From the NCBI GenBank assembly GCA_947643415.1, contig CANRWA010000020.1, positions 1-60,535 of the forward strand: 60,535 bases of DNA, in the 5' to 3' direction. The notes below the pieces were generated by a model. That model made no database searches. It saw nothing but the letters and a program-made list of their open reading frames with translations, and was not told where the DNA came from. Positions 39,068-48,158 of this stretch are shown here, in pieces. The DNA comes from an uncultured Clostridia bacterium. GTDB lineage: Bacteria > Bacillota > Clostridia > Lachnospirales > Lachnospiraceae. Within the stretch, counting starts at the first letter, position 1. Every line of letters begins with the position of its first letter. Made by a program: the position numbers and the translations under genes.

Positions 39068-39502
39068 TCAGGCATTGGGGATATCGTTTTCGAACATGGA
39101 CTGGCACGTCTCAAACATAACCTGCTGTTCCGGCGTCAGGAGGTTTTTCAGCATGTCGGGATTTTCATTGGCATTCTGCATGACGCCAAACAGTTCCATC
39201 ATCTGCATCAGGCCGGAAAGCTGGTCGAGGGTATTTAGCGCTTCCTGGCTGCAGAAACAGCGAATGTCCTGAAGCATGTCGGAAAGCGGGACATGTCCGG
39301 TATCTGTGGAACAGACGCTCATATCAGGTGAGGATTGGTAAAACCCAAGGATGTTCGTAAGCTCTGACGCTTTGGCGTAGAGAGCCATAATCTGCTGCGC
39401 AGGCTGGGGCAGATAGGGGATTACCGCTTTCATCATCAGCAAATGGTTTCCGTTTGCTATCTGGTCTATGGCCGGAAGTACCTTTAATGTATCTTCAAGC
39501 AT
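39068..39502 (-). CDS. 144-residue hypothetical protein, partner of the 91-residue protein
   Basis: A helical, Met/Leu-rich protein (VLPAIDQIANGNHLLMMKAV, LPQPAQQIMALYAKASELTN, LLTPEQQVMFETCQSMFEND). SD AGGAG lies before the ATG at 39502. It precedes the 91-residue gene by 12 nt. No family name recognised; the pairing and similar Leu/Met-rich helical nature suggest that the two products interact. Function unknown. Confidence 0.75.
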   Translation of the reverse strand: MLEDTLKVLPAIDQIANGNHLLMMKAVIPYLPQPAQQIMALYAKASELTNILGFYQSSPDMSVCSTDTGHVPLSDMLQDIRCFCSQEALNTLDQLSGLMQMMELFGVMQNANENPDMLKNLLTPEQQVMFETCQSMFENDIPNA

Positions 39503-39626
39503 GGAAACACTCCTTTGGCCGTCATTGGTTTTTCCTTAATCTATATGTATACGCTGGTGAAATCATACCATCTTTTCGGTGATATACATATATTAATAAA
39601 GGAAATACCATGAAAGGAGAATGTTG

Positions 39627-39758
39627 ATGAAACTTAAATTGATTAAAGAAGGGAATGCTTTTTATGAGGTAGATGAGGAGTGTATAGAGAGGAAACGGCA
39701 GGAAAAGAAGCCGGAAGAAGAATACGTCTATGGAGAACAGAAAGAAGATACAGATTAG
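39627..39758 (+). CDS. 43-residue hypothetical protein
   Basis: ATG at 39627 with AAGGAG 7 nt upstream; product MKLKLIKEGNAFYEVDEECI then a highly charged ERKRQEKKPEEEYVY tail, ending at TAG 39756-39758. A strong SD and a terminator 22 nt after the stop argue that it is real. The beta-hairpin-like start and charged tail give no family. Confidence 0.65.
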   Translation: MKLKLIKEGNAFYEVDEECIERKRQEKKPEEEYVYGEQKEDTD

Positions 39759-39780
39759 AGCGGAGTCTCCCGCACATAAG

Positions 39781-39806
39781 GAAAGCCCCTTTCGGGGCTT
39801 TCTTTT
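39781..39806 (+). terminator. Terminator after the 43-residue gene
   Basis: GAAAGCCCC (39781-39789), 4-nt loop, GGGGCTTTC (39794-39802), TTTT. Confidence 0.9.
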
Positions 39807-39811
39807 CAAAA

Positions 39812-40084
39812 TTAGCATCCGCAGAAGCCGTTGCCGCATCCGCCGCAAAGCAGCAGGAGTACGATGATGATGCAGCAGTTGTCGCCGCCGAAGCCGCATC
39901 CGCTGTTTCCGCAGCCATTGCCGCATCCGCAGCAGGAGAGCAGGATAATCAGCCAGATGATGGAGTTGTTGTTTCCAAGGCCGAAACCACATCCATTACC
40001 ACAGCCATTGCTACATCCGCTGTTACATCCGCTCTGTGCTCCTTCACATCCACATCCACAGTTTGTTGCTGCTAAATCACTCAT
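39812..40084 (-). CDS. Cys/Gly/Asn-rich low-complexity protein, coat-like
   Basis: 90 residues from the ATG at 40084 (SD GGAGGAAC). About 20 cysteines sit in CGCG, GCGNGCG and GCGFGG units, interrupted by two hydrophobic stretches (IIWLIILLSC and CIIIVLLLLC). Such proteins are often labelled chorion-class high-cysteine proteins and are thought to cross-link in spore coats or exosporium. The two hydrophobic runs would also allow membrane insertion. Neighbouring subtilase genes and spo0A are consistent with a sporulation role, but that is inference. Confidence 0.75.
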   Translation of the reverse strand: MSDLAATNCGCGCEGAQSGCNSGCSNGCGNGCGFGLGNNNSIIWLIILLSCCGCGNGCGNSGCGFGGDNCCIIIVLLLLCGGCGNGFCGC

Positions 40085-40143
40085 GTTTTGTTCCTCCATG
40101 TTTGTTGAGTACACTTTATATTATGTGAAGGGGCTTGTTTGGG

Positions 40144-41856
40144 TTACCGATTCATGAGATTCAAAAAAATTTGATAAACATTCAGTGTGCCATAACCCCA
40201 TTCACGGTTTGGAAAGAGGTATTGAGGATTACGGTCAGCGCCCCGTATCAAGAGGCTTTGTATCTCCTGGTTTGTGAAAATACGGTCGGGCTGATGCTCA
40301 GCGCCCCAGTTTACAAGCAAGGCCACGGCGCCTGCCGTAATGGCGGCAGCAGCGCTGGAACCCGTATAGGCGCCATAGCTGCCGCCGATTTCAGGAGAAA
40401 ATACATTAACTCCCGGGGCAGCAATATTAGGCTTTATTTTTCCGTCCCGCGTATATCCACGGCTGGAATTAATATATAGGCTGCCGTTATAAGCGTTGTA
40501 GGTGCTTACGGTAATAACGTCTATATTGTCAGAAGGAGTAGTCAGCGTTGTGTCCGGATTGGGAGACAGAAATGTAGTGTTATCAGAAATCAAACCCTTG
40601 ACGGGGAGCCACATATGGAAGGCTCCGTTGATAGCCACGTCACTGTATGTCTGGACAGTCCAGATTCCGGGTGTGGGATCCTTGAAACGGAGAAGGATTA
40701 ATTCATTTCCTGTAGCCGCCTCTACAATCTCGTAATACAATTCAATAACAGTTTTCTCGAGAGTAAAGCGGATCGTGGTGCTCTGGCTTAGCCGGGCAGG
40801 AATCCGCGCGATGGTTTCACCGAGGGGAGATATGATTCCGACAGAATAGAGATCCGGGGGATTTCCCCAAAGTTCTACAGAAAATCCCTTGTCGGAAGCG
40901 TCTACCAGGATTTCTACATTCTGCGGCGTTTGGGAGGGTTGGGAGGGTTCGAATTTTCCATAGTAATGGTGTCCGGTTCCGGCCTCATTCCCGCCAGCGG
41001 CGACGATATAACATCCGGTAAAGCCGGAGTAGTATGTCAGAACCTGAGCCAGCGGGGAGCTTCCGGTGTGGCTTCCCTGGGTAGAACCCAGCCCCAGACA
41101 GATGACGACAGGCTTTTTTAATTCATTGCCCACAGCGAGCAGGTAGCGTATGGCCATCATGATATCTGTCTCCTGAAAAGCAGGGGATTCTTCTTTTATT
41201 AAGTAAAAATCCCGCAGGTTCTGCTTGGCAGGTTTTAATTTTACGACAGCTATATCAGCTTCAGGGGCGGCGCCTGTAAAATCACGGGTGGCATCCGGGC
41301 TTCCGGCAGCAATGCCTGCGCTTACCGTACCATGACCATTCTCGTCGCGGCTGGGAACTACGGAGAAAGGGTCGTTTAAGGAGAGCGCTTCGTTGAGCTG
41401 CAGTTCCGTATATTCAGAACCATAAAATATATTTTTTGGTGCAGTACCGGTCTGAATAGTCTGATCCCAGATACGTACGATACGGGTGCGCCCGTCGGAA
41501 TGGCGGAAAGCGGGCAGAGTGTAATCTATTCCCGTATCAATAATGCCGATGATAACGTCCCTGCCTTTATAGTTCAGGAGGGGCTGCGTCTGCATCTGAA
41601 GAATGCCGGATACCTCCAGGCTGGTGGTGTCTAGCGTTGTGAAAAGCTTGGGGATAGAATAGTATCCGGTAACTTCCATAGGGTTCTGGGGAAAAAGATT
41701 TCTGCGCACATGTACCATGCCGAATCCGCCGCCGAAAGCCTGCGCCCCGAACTGCTGAAATTGGACAGTCCATTGTTCCGGGCTTGAGCGGAAGGTCTGG
41801 ATAATATCCAGATATTCATTTGATAAAATTAGTTCTCTTAATTCATTCTCGTCCAT
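40144..41856 (-). CDS. Csp-like S8 (subtilisin) family peptidase
   Basis: 570 residues, no signal peptide. The triad is complete: Asp107 in IGIIDTGIDY, His175 in DENGHGTVSAG, Ser501 in TGSSAAAAITAG, and the oxyanion Asn290 in AAGGNEAG. A prodomain of about 95 residues and an inserted beta-rich region (about 310-445) between Asn and Ser match the Csp germination proteases of Clostridia. Csp proteins activate the cortex hydrolase SleC during germination. The substrate is inferred; some relatives are pseudoproteases, but this one keeps all catalytic residues. Confidence 0.85.
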   Translation of the reverse strand: MDENELRELILSNEYLDIIQTFRSSPEQWTVQFQQFGAQAFGGGFGMVHVRRNLFPQNPMEVTGYYSIPKLFTTLDTTSLEVSGILQMQTQPLLNYKGRDVIIGIIDTGIDYTLPAFRHSDGRTRIVRIWDQTIQTGTAPKNIFYGSEYTELQLNEALSLNDPFSVVPSRDENGHGTVSAGIAAGSPDATRDFTGAAPEADIAVVKLKPAKQNLRDFYLIKEESPAFQETDIMMAIRYLLAVGNELKKPVVICLGLGSTQGSHTGSSPLAQVLTYYSGFTGCYIVAAGGNEAGTGHHYYGKFEPSQPSQTPQNVEILVDASDKGFSVELWGNPPDLYSVGIISPLGETIARIPARLSQSTTIRFTLEKTVIELYYEIVEAATGNELILLRFKDPTPGIWTVQTYSDVAINGAFHMWLPVKGLISDNTTFLSPNPDTTLTTPSDNIDVITVSTYNAYNGSLYINSSRGYTRDGKIKPNIAAPGVNVFSPEIGGSYGAYTGSSAAAAITAGAVALLVNWGAEHQPDRIFTNQEIQSLLIRGADRNPQYLFPNREWGYGTLNVYQIFLNLMNR

Positions 41857-41948
41857 AAAATCTCCTCGTCTGCAATATACAGTACATCATATGCCGGAAC
41901 GGCTTTGGCATTTCAGCATATACTATTAAAAAAACCGGAAATGAGTAT

Positions 41949-42848
41949 ATGAATCGAGTGCGTACCGCAGTAGGTGCGGATATGGCGTACCGGAGGGGAA
42001 TCCGCGGACGGGGAATCGGAGTGGCGGTGCTGGATACGGGCATCAGTTTTCATCCGGACTTTAACCGCCGGATTGTGGGCTTCCGGGACTTTTTGGCGGG
42101 ACGGAGAGAATGCTATGATGACTGTTCTCACGGCACACATGTGTGCGGGATTTTAGGCGGGAACGGCGCTGCTTCGTTAGGAAAATACCGGGGAATCGCC
42201 CCTGAGTGCCATTTTGTAGGGGTTAAAGTGCTGGACAGAAGGGGAAATGGCAATAAAGAAGAGGTGCTGCGGGGCATTGACTGGGTCATACAGAACAGGC
42301 ACGCGTATGGCATCCGTATCCTCAATATTTCGGTAGGAACAGTGCGGGAGAGTGCGTCCATGGATATGCAGCTGATTAATATGGTAGAGCGCGCCTGGGA
42401 CGCAGGACTGGTAGTGGTAGTGGCGGCAGGGAATATGGGGCCGGAGCCTATGAGCATCACTGTGCCGGGAAACAGCCGGAAAGTGATTACCGTAGGCGCG
42501 TCAGATGACTGTGCCCATGTGAGGGGGAGCGGGATAAAGCCTTGTTATTCCGGACGGGGGCCGACCGGGGAGTGTATTTGTAAGCCGGATATTACCGCGC
42601 CGGGCTCCATGATTACTTCGTGCAATGCCGTGATGCGTGGGAATCCGGGATATTATGCGGTAAAGAGCGGTACATCGATGGCTACGCCTATTGTGTCAGG
42701 CTGTATTGCATTGCTGCTGTCCAGAGAGCCTCAGCTTACGAATGTACAGGTGAAAATGCGCCTGAGGGAGACGGCGGTTGATTTGGGGCTTCCCAGATAT
42801 CAGCAGGGCTGGGGGCAGATTCATGCGGGAAAACTTCTTAGGATTTAG
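41949..42848 (+). CDS. Intracellular subtilisin-like S8 peptidase
   Basis: 299 residues, no signal peptide and almost no prodomain. Triad Asp29 (VAVLDTGISFH), His61 (CSHGTHVCGIL), Ser243 (SGTSMATPIVSG), oxyanion Asn162 (VAAGNMG). It is compact like intracellular subtilisins of Bacillus. It is divergent from the Csp-like gene with 92 bp between the starts, so the two may share a control region. A role in protein turnover during sporulation is plausible but not shown. Confidence 0.88.
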   Translation: MNRVRTAVGADMAYRRGIRGRGIGVAVLDTGISFHPDFNRRIVGFRDFLAGRRECYDDCSHGTHVCGILGGNGAASLGKYRGIAPECHFVGVKVLDRRGNGNKEEVLRGIDWVIQNRHAYGIRILNISVGTVRESASMDMQLINMVERAWDAGLVVVVAAGNMGPEPMSITVPGNSRKVITVGASDDCAHVRGSGIKPCYSGRGPTGECICKPDITAPGSMITSCNAVMRGNPGYYAVKSGTSMATPIVSGCIALLLSREPQLTNVQVKMRLRETAVDLGLPRYQQGWGQIHAGKLLRI

Positions 42849-42920
42849 TGTTGCGAAAAATACAAAATTGATTTACTATAGTACGAGAGCAAAAGGAAGT
42901 CAGAATACGAGGAGGATACA

Positions 42921-44129
42921 ATGGAAAAAATAAGAATGACAACACCATTAGTGGAGATGGACGGCGACGAGATGACAAGGATTCTCTGGCAGATGATAAA
43001 GGATGAGCTTCTGCTCCCCTTTATTGACTTGAAAACAGAGTATTATGATTTGGGGCTGGAGCATCGGAATGCGACGGATGACCAGGTGACATTTGACAGT
43101 GCGTATGCTACAAAGAAATACGGCGTTGCAGTGAAATGTGCGACGATTACACCGAATGCTGCCCGTATGACAGAGTATGATTTGAAGGAAATGTGGAAGA
43201 GCCCTAATGGAACCATCCGTGCAATCCTGGACGGTACGGTGTTCCGTACCCCGATTGTTGTCAAAGGGATTGAGCCGTGTGTGAAAAACTGGAAGAAACC
43301 GATTACGCTGGCAAGGCATGCGTATGGGGACGTGTATAAGTCTGTAGAGCTGAAAGCAGGCGGTCCAGGGAAAGCAGAGCTGGTATTTACTGCCGAGGAC
43401 GGTACAGAGACAAGAGAGTTGATTCATGAGTTTAAAGGAGCCGGCGTGCTCCAGGGAATGCACAACACAGAGGCTTCCATCACAAGCTTTGCAAAAAGCT
43501 GTTTTAACTATGCGTTGGATACGAAGCAGGATTTGTGGTTTGCGACGAAAGACACGATTTCTAAAAAGTATGATCACACCTTTAAAGATATTTTTCAGGA
43601 GATTTTTGATAAAGAGTATAAGGAAAAATTTGAACAGGCGGGAATCACATATTTCTATACGCTGATTGATGATGCAGTAGCCCGTGTGATGAAAGCAGAA
43701 GGCGGATTTATCTGGGCATGTAAGAACTATGACGGCGATGTGATGAGCGATATGGTATCGTCTGCATTCGGTTCTCTGGCAATGATGACCTCCGTGCTGG
43801 TTTCCCCGGATGGGAATTTTGAGTATGAAGCGGCTCACGGCACGGTACAGCGCCATTATTATAAGCATCTGAAAGGGGAGGAGACGTCGACGAACTCCGT
43901 GGCAACGATTTTTGCCTGGACAGGCGCACTTCGTAAGAGGGGCGAGCTGGATGGGATTCCGGAGCTGGCAGTGTTTGCGGACAAGCTGGAAGCTGCTACC
44001 GTAAAGACTATTGAGTCTGGAAAGATGACAAAAGATTTGGCGCTGATTACTTCAATTGAGAATCCGACGGTGCTGAACAGTGAAGAATTTATCCAGACAG
44101 TGCGGGAAGAGCTGGAGAAGAGCTTGTAG
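42921..44129 (+). CDS. icd: NADP-dependent isocitrate dehydrogenase
   Basis: 402 residues of the eukaryote-like (type II) IDH family: [52 protein letters not shown] with the substrate serine, [20 protein letters not shown], and the [10 protein letters not shown] coenzyme loop with NADP-type residues. It oxidises isocitrate to 2-oxoglutarate and makes NADPH, feeding glutamate synthesis. SD GAGGAGG. The next gene follows after 35 nt, without a terminator between. Confidence 0.96.
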   Translation: MEKIRMTTPLVEMDGDEMTRILWQMIKDELLLPFIDLKTEYYDLGLEHRNATDDQVTFDSAYATKKYGVAVKCATITPNAARMTEYDLKEMWKSPNGTIRAILDGTVFRTPIVVKGIEPCVKNWKKPITLARHAYGDVYKSVELKAGGPGKAELVFTAEDGTETRELIHEFKGAGVLQGMHNTEASITSFAKSCFNYALDTKQDLWFATKDTISKKYDHTFKDIFQEIFDKEYKEKFEQAGITYFYTLIDDAVARVMKAEGGFIWACKNYDGDVMSDMVSSAFGSLAMMTSVLVSPDGNFEYEAAHGTVQRHYYKHLKGEETSTNSVATIFAWTGALRKRGELDGIPELAVFADKLEAATVKTIESGKMTKDLALITSIENPTVLNSEEFIQTVREELEKSL

Positions 44130-44164
44130 GAAACGGAAGTGAAACATGGGGAGGGGGGAACAGA

Positions 44165-45877
44165 ATGGATTACAGGCCGTTGCCAGTGGGAGTGGATAAT
44201 TTTGAAAAACTGATGACAAACGGTTATTATTTTGTGGATAAATCTTTGTTGATTAAAGATTTGCTGGACAAAAAAGGTGATGTCAGTCTGTTTACCCGTC
44301 CCAGGCGTTTTGGAAAGACATTAAATCTGAGTATGCTTCAGTATTTTTTTGAAGATGCAGGGAGCCAGAGTGAAGCAAGGCGGGAACAGGAAGAACTGTT
44401 TCAGAATCTGAAGATTATGCAGGCAGGCGAAAAGTATCTTTCACATATGGGAAAATATCCGGTCATTCACTTAACGCTGAAATCGGCGAAACAACCAGAG
44501 TGGAGGCTGGCATTCCATATGCTGAGGAGAGAACTGGCCAGGGAATTCCGGCGCCATGATTTTGTGCTGGGCAGAGATGGGCTGACGGAACGGGAGAAAG
44601 AACGTTTTCTGCGGCTTCGGGATGAAAGCGCTTCTTATGAAGAGTATCTGGATGCTCTGCGTTTTCTGTCGGACTGCCTGTTCCGGGTATGCTGTAGAAA
44701 AACAGTGATATTGCTTGACGAATATGACGTACCTCTGGAGAATGCCTTTTTTGAAGGATTCTATGAAGAAATGCTTACCTTTATCCGGTCTCTTTTTGAA
44801 TCAGCTTTAAAGACAAGCGGCAGTCTGGAATTTGCAGTGATTACCGGGTGTTTGAGAATTTCTCGGGAGAGTATTTTTACAGGCATGAATAATCTGGATA
44901 TTATTTCTGTCCTCAGCAGGAGCTACGGCGAGTATTTTGGATTCACAGAGGAAGAGATTGTACGGATTTGCCAGGATTATCGGCTGGAGGGAAAATACGG
45001 CACAATAAAAGAATGGTATGATGGGTATGTGTTTGGAAATACCAATGTCTATAATCCCTGGAGCGTGATACAATGTATCCGGGAGATGTCTGAGGATAAG
45101 AACGCCGTTCCTTCTTCGTATTGGGCAAATACCAGCTCAAACAGGATTGTAAGGACATTGATTGAGACGGCAGATGAGACTGCAAAAAAAGAAATTGAAG
45201 CCTTGATTGATGGTGAATCCATAGTGAAGCCGGTTCATGAAGATATTACTTATGAAGAAATTTATAAATCAACGGAGTATCTTTGGAATTTCATGTTTTT
45301 CACTGGATATTTTCGGAAATCCAGGGAGTGGCTGGACAGTCAGGATAGTCTATTTGTGGAGATGTCTATTCCGAATCGTGAAGTGAAATCCATTTTCCGC
45401 ATGAAAGTCATGGGATGGTTTGATGAGAAAATTAAAGCGAAAGACCGTTCACGGCTTTTTAAGGCTTTGGAAGGTGCGGATGCAGAAACTGTGGAGGAAG
45501 AGATTTCCGGGCTGCTGATGGAAACGATCAGTTTCTATGATGCGTATGAGAGTTTTTATCATGGTTTTCTGGCAGGAATCCTTTCTGGAATGAAAGGCTA
45601 TGTGGTGAAGTCTAACCGGGAAGGGGGAACAGGCAGGAGTGATTTATTTATCCGCCCGGTGACGAGAAGAAAACCAGCTTGTGTCCTGGAGTTTAAAATA
45701 GCAGAGAGATTTCAGGATATGGAGAGACGCGCCGGGGAAGCCTTGCGTCAGATTGAGGAGAGGCAGTATGCAAGGGAGTTGGAGAATGACGGTTACCAGC
45801 AGGTAATCCGCTACGGGATTTCATTTTTTGGAAAAGACTGTGCGGTGTGTGTGGAGAAATCGAATTGTTCGCAGTAA
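44165..45877 (+). CDS. AAA-ATPase-like/DUF1703 (PD-(D/E)XK) protein
   Basis: 570 residues. N-terminal AAA-ATPase-like domain: LPVGVDNFEKLMTNGYYFVD, a Walker A variant TRPRRFGKTLNLSM and Walker B VILLDEYDVPLENAF. C-terminal DUF1703 nuclease-like domain with the PD-(D/E)XK pattern GRSDLFIRP...CVLEFKIAE. Many copies occur in gut Clostridia and Bacteroides; a mobile or defence role has been suggested but not established. SD GGGGAGGGGGG is strong. Terminator at 45899-45942 may be shared with the convergent ABC-F gene. Confidence 0.9.
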   Translation: MDYRPLPVGVDNFEKLMTNGYYFVDKSLLIKDLLDKKGDVSLFTRPRRFGKTLNLSMLQYFFEDAGSQSEARREQEELFQNLKIMQAGEKYLSHMGKYPVIHLTLKSAKQPEWRLAFHMLRRELAREFRRHDFVLGRDGLTEREKERFLRLRDESASYEEYLDALRFLSDCLFRVCCRKTVILLDEYDVPLENAFFEGFYEEMLTFIRSLFESALKTSGSLEFAVITGCLRISRESIFTGMNNLDIISVLSRSYGEYFGFTEEEIVRICQDYRLEGKYGTIKEWYDGYVFGNTNVYNPWSVIQCIREMSEDKNAVPSSYWANTSSNRIVRTLIETADETAKKEIEALIDGESIVKPVHEDITYEEIYKSTEYLWNFMFFTGYFRKSREWLDSQDSLFVEMSIPNREVKSIFRMKVMGWFDEKIKAKDRSRLFKALEGADAETVEEEISGLLMETISFYDAYESFYHGFLAGILSGMKGYVVKSNREGGTGRSDLFIRPVTRRKPACVLEFKIAERFQDMERRAGEALRQIEERQYARELENDGYQQVIRYGISFFGKDCAVCVEKSNCSQ

Positions 45878-45898
45878 GCGGAAGATGTGTAAAAAGTC

Positions 45899-45942
45899 TT
45901 AAAAAAGAACGCTTTCAGGGATAAAACCTGGAGGCGTTCTTT
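45899..45942. terminator. Terminator between the DUF1703 and ABC-F genes
   Basis: AAAGAACGC (45904-45912) and GCGTTCTTT (45934-45942) pair, with an inner CAGG/CCTG. The A-run at 45901-45906 becomes a U-run for the minus-strand ABC-F transcript. Confidence 0.8.
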
Positions 45943-46041
45943 GGCAGACGGAGTATTGCATGTTTGATTTCCAAATCTTCCGTGAGAATTTCAAGCGATT
46001 GCACTTTTGCATGATATAAATGCGACTTTGCCGCCGGCTCG

Positions 46042-47952
46042 TTACTCTGCCAGTGTCTCCCACATTTCATAGAGCACTTCTAGTTCTTCGGCAATTACTG
46101 CCTTTTCAGTGCTGAGTTCTATGCATTTTGCGACGTCGGTAAAGACTTCTTCATCCTCCATCAGCGCATCAATTTCGGAATCGCGGGTTTCCAGCTCATG
46201 GATGCGTGCTTCGGTCTTTTTGAGCTCATTCTGCTTTTTGCGCAGGAGCGCCTGTTCTTCTTTTTTTTGCTGCCAGGAGAGTTTTGCAACGCTGGCTTTT
46301 TCCGTGCCTGCCGCTTCTGCTGCCTGGGGAGCATAAATCTGTGTCAGTTCTTCTTTCTTTTCCAGATAATAGTCGTAGTTTCCGATATAGTTTACCAGAG
46401 TGTTTCCGGTCAGTTCCAGGATGCGGGTTGCAGTCTGGTTGATGAAGTAGCGGTCGTGGGACACGTAAAGCACGGTTCCGGTATAATTGTTCAGGGCATT
46501 TTCCAGAATCTCCTTGGAAGTGATGTCCAGGTGGTTCGTTGGCTCGTCCAAAATGATAAAGTTTGCTTCAGAGAGCATCAGCTTTGCCAGAGAGACGCGC
46601 CCACGCTCGCCGCCGCTCAAATCAGAAATCCGTTTGAATACATCGTCGCCTGTGAAAAGGAAAGCAGCCAGCACATTCCGAATCTGTGTGTTGGTCAGTG
46701 TAGGATAAGCGTCGGACAGCTCTTCAAACATAGTTTTTTCCATATGGAGGACGTGGTGTTCCTGGTCGTAGTACCCGATTTTTACTTTGCTTCCCAAGGT
46801 GAAACGTCCAGTGTCAGCGGGGAGGACCTGGTTGATGATTTTCAGCAGAGTGGTTTTGCCTGTCCCGTTATTTCCGATAACCGCCACCCGCTCGCCGCGC
46901 TTGATTTCAAAATTCAGGCTGGTAAACAGATGGTTTTCGCCAAAACTTTTGGAAAGTCCTTCTACCGTGAGTACGTCGTTTCCGCTGACGGTGCGCGGCT
47001 CCAGTTTGATACGGATTTCATCGTTGATTTCAACGGGCTTTTCCAGGACTTCAATCTTTTCCAGCATTTTTTCCCGGCTTTCTGCCCGTTTAATAGACTT
47101 TTCCCGGTTGAAGGACTTGAGCTTTGTGATGACTTCCTGTTGATGTTTGATTTCCTGCTGCTGGTTCATCCAGGCTTTCAGCGCATTATCCCGGAGCTGT
47201 TTTTTCTTTTCAGCATAAGCAGAGTAGTTGCCTGAGAAGGTAGTGACATATCCATTATCAATCTCTACGACCTTCGTAACAACACGGTTCAGGAAGTAGC
47301 GGTCATGCGCTACAATAATCACAGCGCCGGGATAACTCAGAAGATATGTTTCCAGCCAGGCGATGGAGTTCATGTCCAGATGGTTGGTAGGCTCGTCCAG
47401 AAGGATAATGTCAGGTTTCGAGAGCAGCAGTTTTCCCAGCGCTGCCCGGGTTTTCTGGCCGCCAGAGAGAGTCTCTACTTTTTTTGAAAACTCCTCTTCT
47501 TTGAAGCCAAGCCCTTTGAGTACGCCTGCCAGTTCGCTTTGGTAAGCATATCCGTCTCTGCGCTCAAATTCCGTGCTTAACCGGTTGTAGGATTCCAGAA
47601 GCTGCGTGAGGGCATCGCCTTGAAGGGTTTTCATCTCAAGCTCCATGCTGCGGATGGTTTCTTCCATAGTAATGAGGTCACGTTTCACCTCAAGCAGTTC
47701 TTCGTAAATCGTGTTGCCGGAAGAGACTGCTTCATGCTGCGCCAGATAACCGATAGTTGTTCCTTTGGCGAGGATAATCTCGCCGGAATCGGCGGGCAGC
47801 TCGCGCATAATAATTTTTAAAAGCGTAGATTTTCCTGCGCCGTTAATGCCTACGATAGCAGTTTTTTCACGCTCCTCCACATGAAAGGATGCGTTTTTCA
47901 GGATTTCGTTTGTCCCGAAGGCTTTGTTTATATTTTGACATGCTAAAATCAT
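46042..47952 (-). CDS. ABC-F family ATP-binding protein
   Basis: 636 residues with two ABC domains and no membrane segments: Walker A GINGAGKSTLLKI and GNNGTGKTTLLKI, signatures LSGGQKTRAALGKLLL and LSGGERGRVSLAKLML, and both DEPTNHLD Walker B motifs. The linker between them (MNQQQEIKHQQEVITKLKSF) and a C-terminal coiled coil fit ABC-F proteins that act on ribosomes (translation factors or antibiotic resistance). Which of these cannot be told by eye. The leader holds a hairpin related to the MITE. Confidence 0.92.
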   Translation of the reverse strand: MILACQNINKAFGTNEILKNASFHVEEREKTAIVGINGAGKSTLLKIIMRELPADSGEIILAKGTTIGYLAQHEAVSSGNTIYEELLEVKRDLITMEETIRSMELEMKTLQGDALTQLLESYNRLSTEFERRDGYAYQSELAGVLKGLGFKEEEFSKKVETLSGGQKTRAALGKLLLSKPDIILLDEPTNHLDMNSIAWLETYLLSYPGAVIIVAHDRYFLNRVVTKVVEIDNGYVTTFSGNYSAYAEKKKQLRDNALKAWMNQQQEIKHQQEVITKLKSFNREKSIKRAESREKMLEKIEVLEKPVEINDEIRIKLEPRTVSGNDVLTVEGLSKSFGENHLFTSLNFEIKRGERVAVIGNNGTGKTTLLKIINQVLPADTGRFTLGSKVKIGYYDQEHHVLHMEKTMFEELSDAYPTLTNTQIRNVLAAFLFTGDDVFKRISDLSGGERGRVSLAKLMLSEANFIILDEPTNHLDITSKEILENALNNYTGTVLYVSHDRYFINQTATRILELTGNTLVNYIGNYDYYLEKKEELTQIYAPQAAEAAGTEKASVAKLSWQQKKEEQALLRKKQNELKKTEARIHELETRDSEIDALMEDEEVFTDVAKCIELSTEKAVIAEELEVLYEMWETLAE

Positions 47953-47982
47953 GGCTGTTCCGTCCTTTGTGTAGTATTTTGC

Positions 47983-48017
47983 AACAGTTCAGGTAAGTCT
48001 TTGCACTTGCTGCAAAG
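47983..48017. repeat. Partial relative of the 9070-9206 MITE
   Basis: AACAGTTCAG (47983-47992), then CTTTGCACTTGCTGCAAAG (47999-48017), matches 9072-9107 with only the short joining segment changed. The other end of the MITE is absent. It lies between the divergent ABC-F and DeoR genes and forms a perfect GTCTTTGCA-cttgc-TGCAAAGAC hairpin. Confidence 0.7.
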
Positions 48018-48158
48018 ACCGTAAGAACGTAAATCATCAGTATTTTATCATAAACCTCGAAAATACACTAGTGCCGGAAACAAAAAGTTTAAAAGTGTGT
48101 TGAAAACAAAAGTGGCGTGTGTTTTAATTAGCATAATGAATAAAAAGAAGGTGTCGGT

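Noticed and set aside
39680..40075. Ala/Ser-rich 131-residue plus-strand ORF
   Set aside because: Complement of the Cys/Gly-rich gene; GC-skewed low complexity generates open frames on the other strand.
42948..43868. 306-residue minus-strand ORF
   Set aside because: Antisense to icd, which is unmistakable.
46198..47235. 345-residue plus-strand ORF
   Set aside because: It lies entirely antisense to the ABC-F gene, whose motifs are complete; the plus-strand protein shows no family features.
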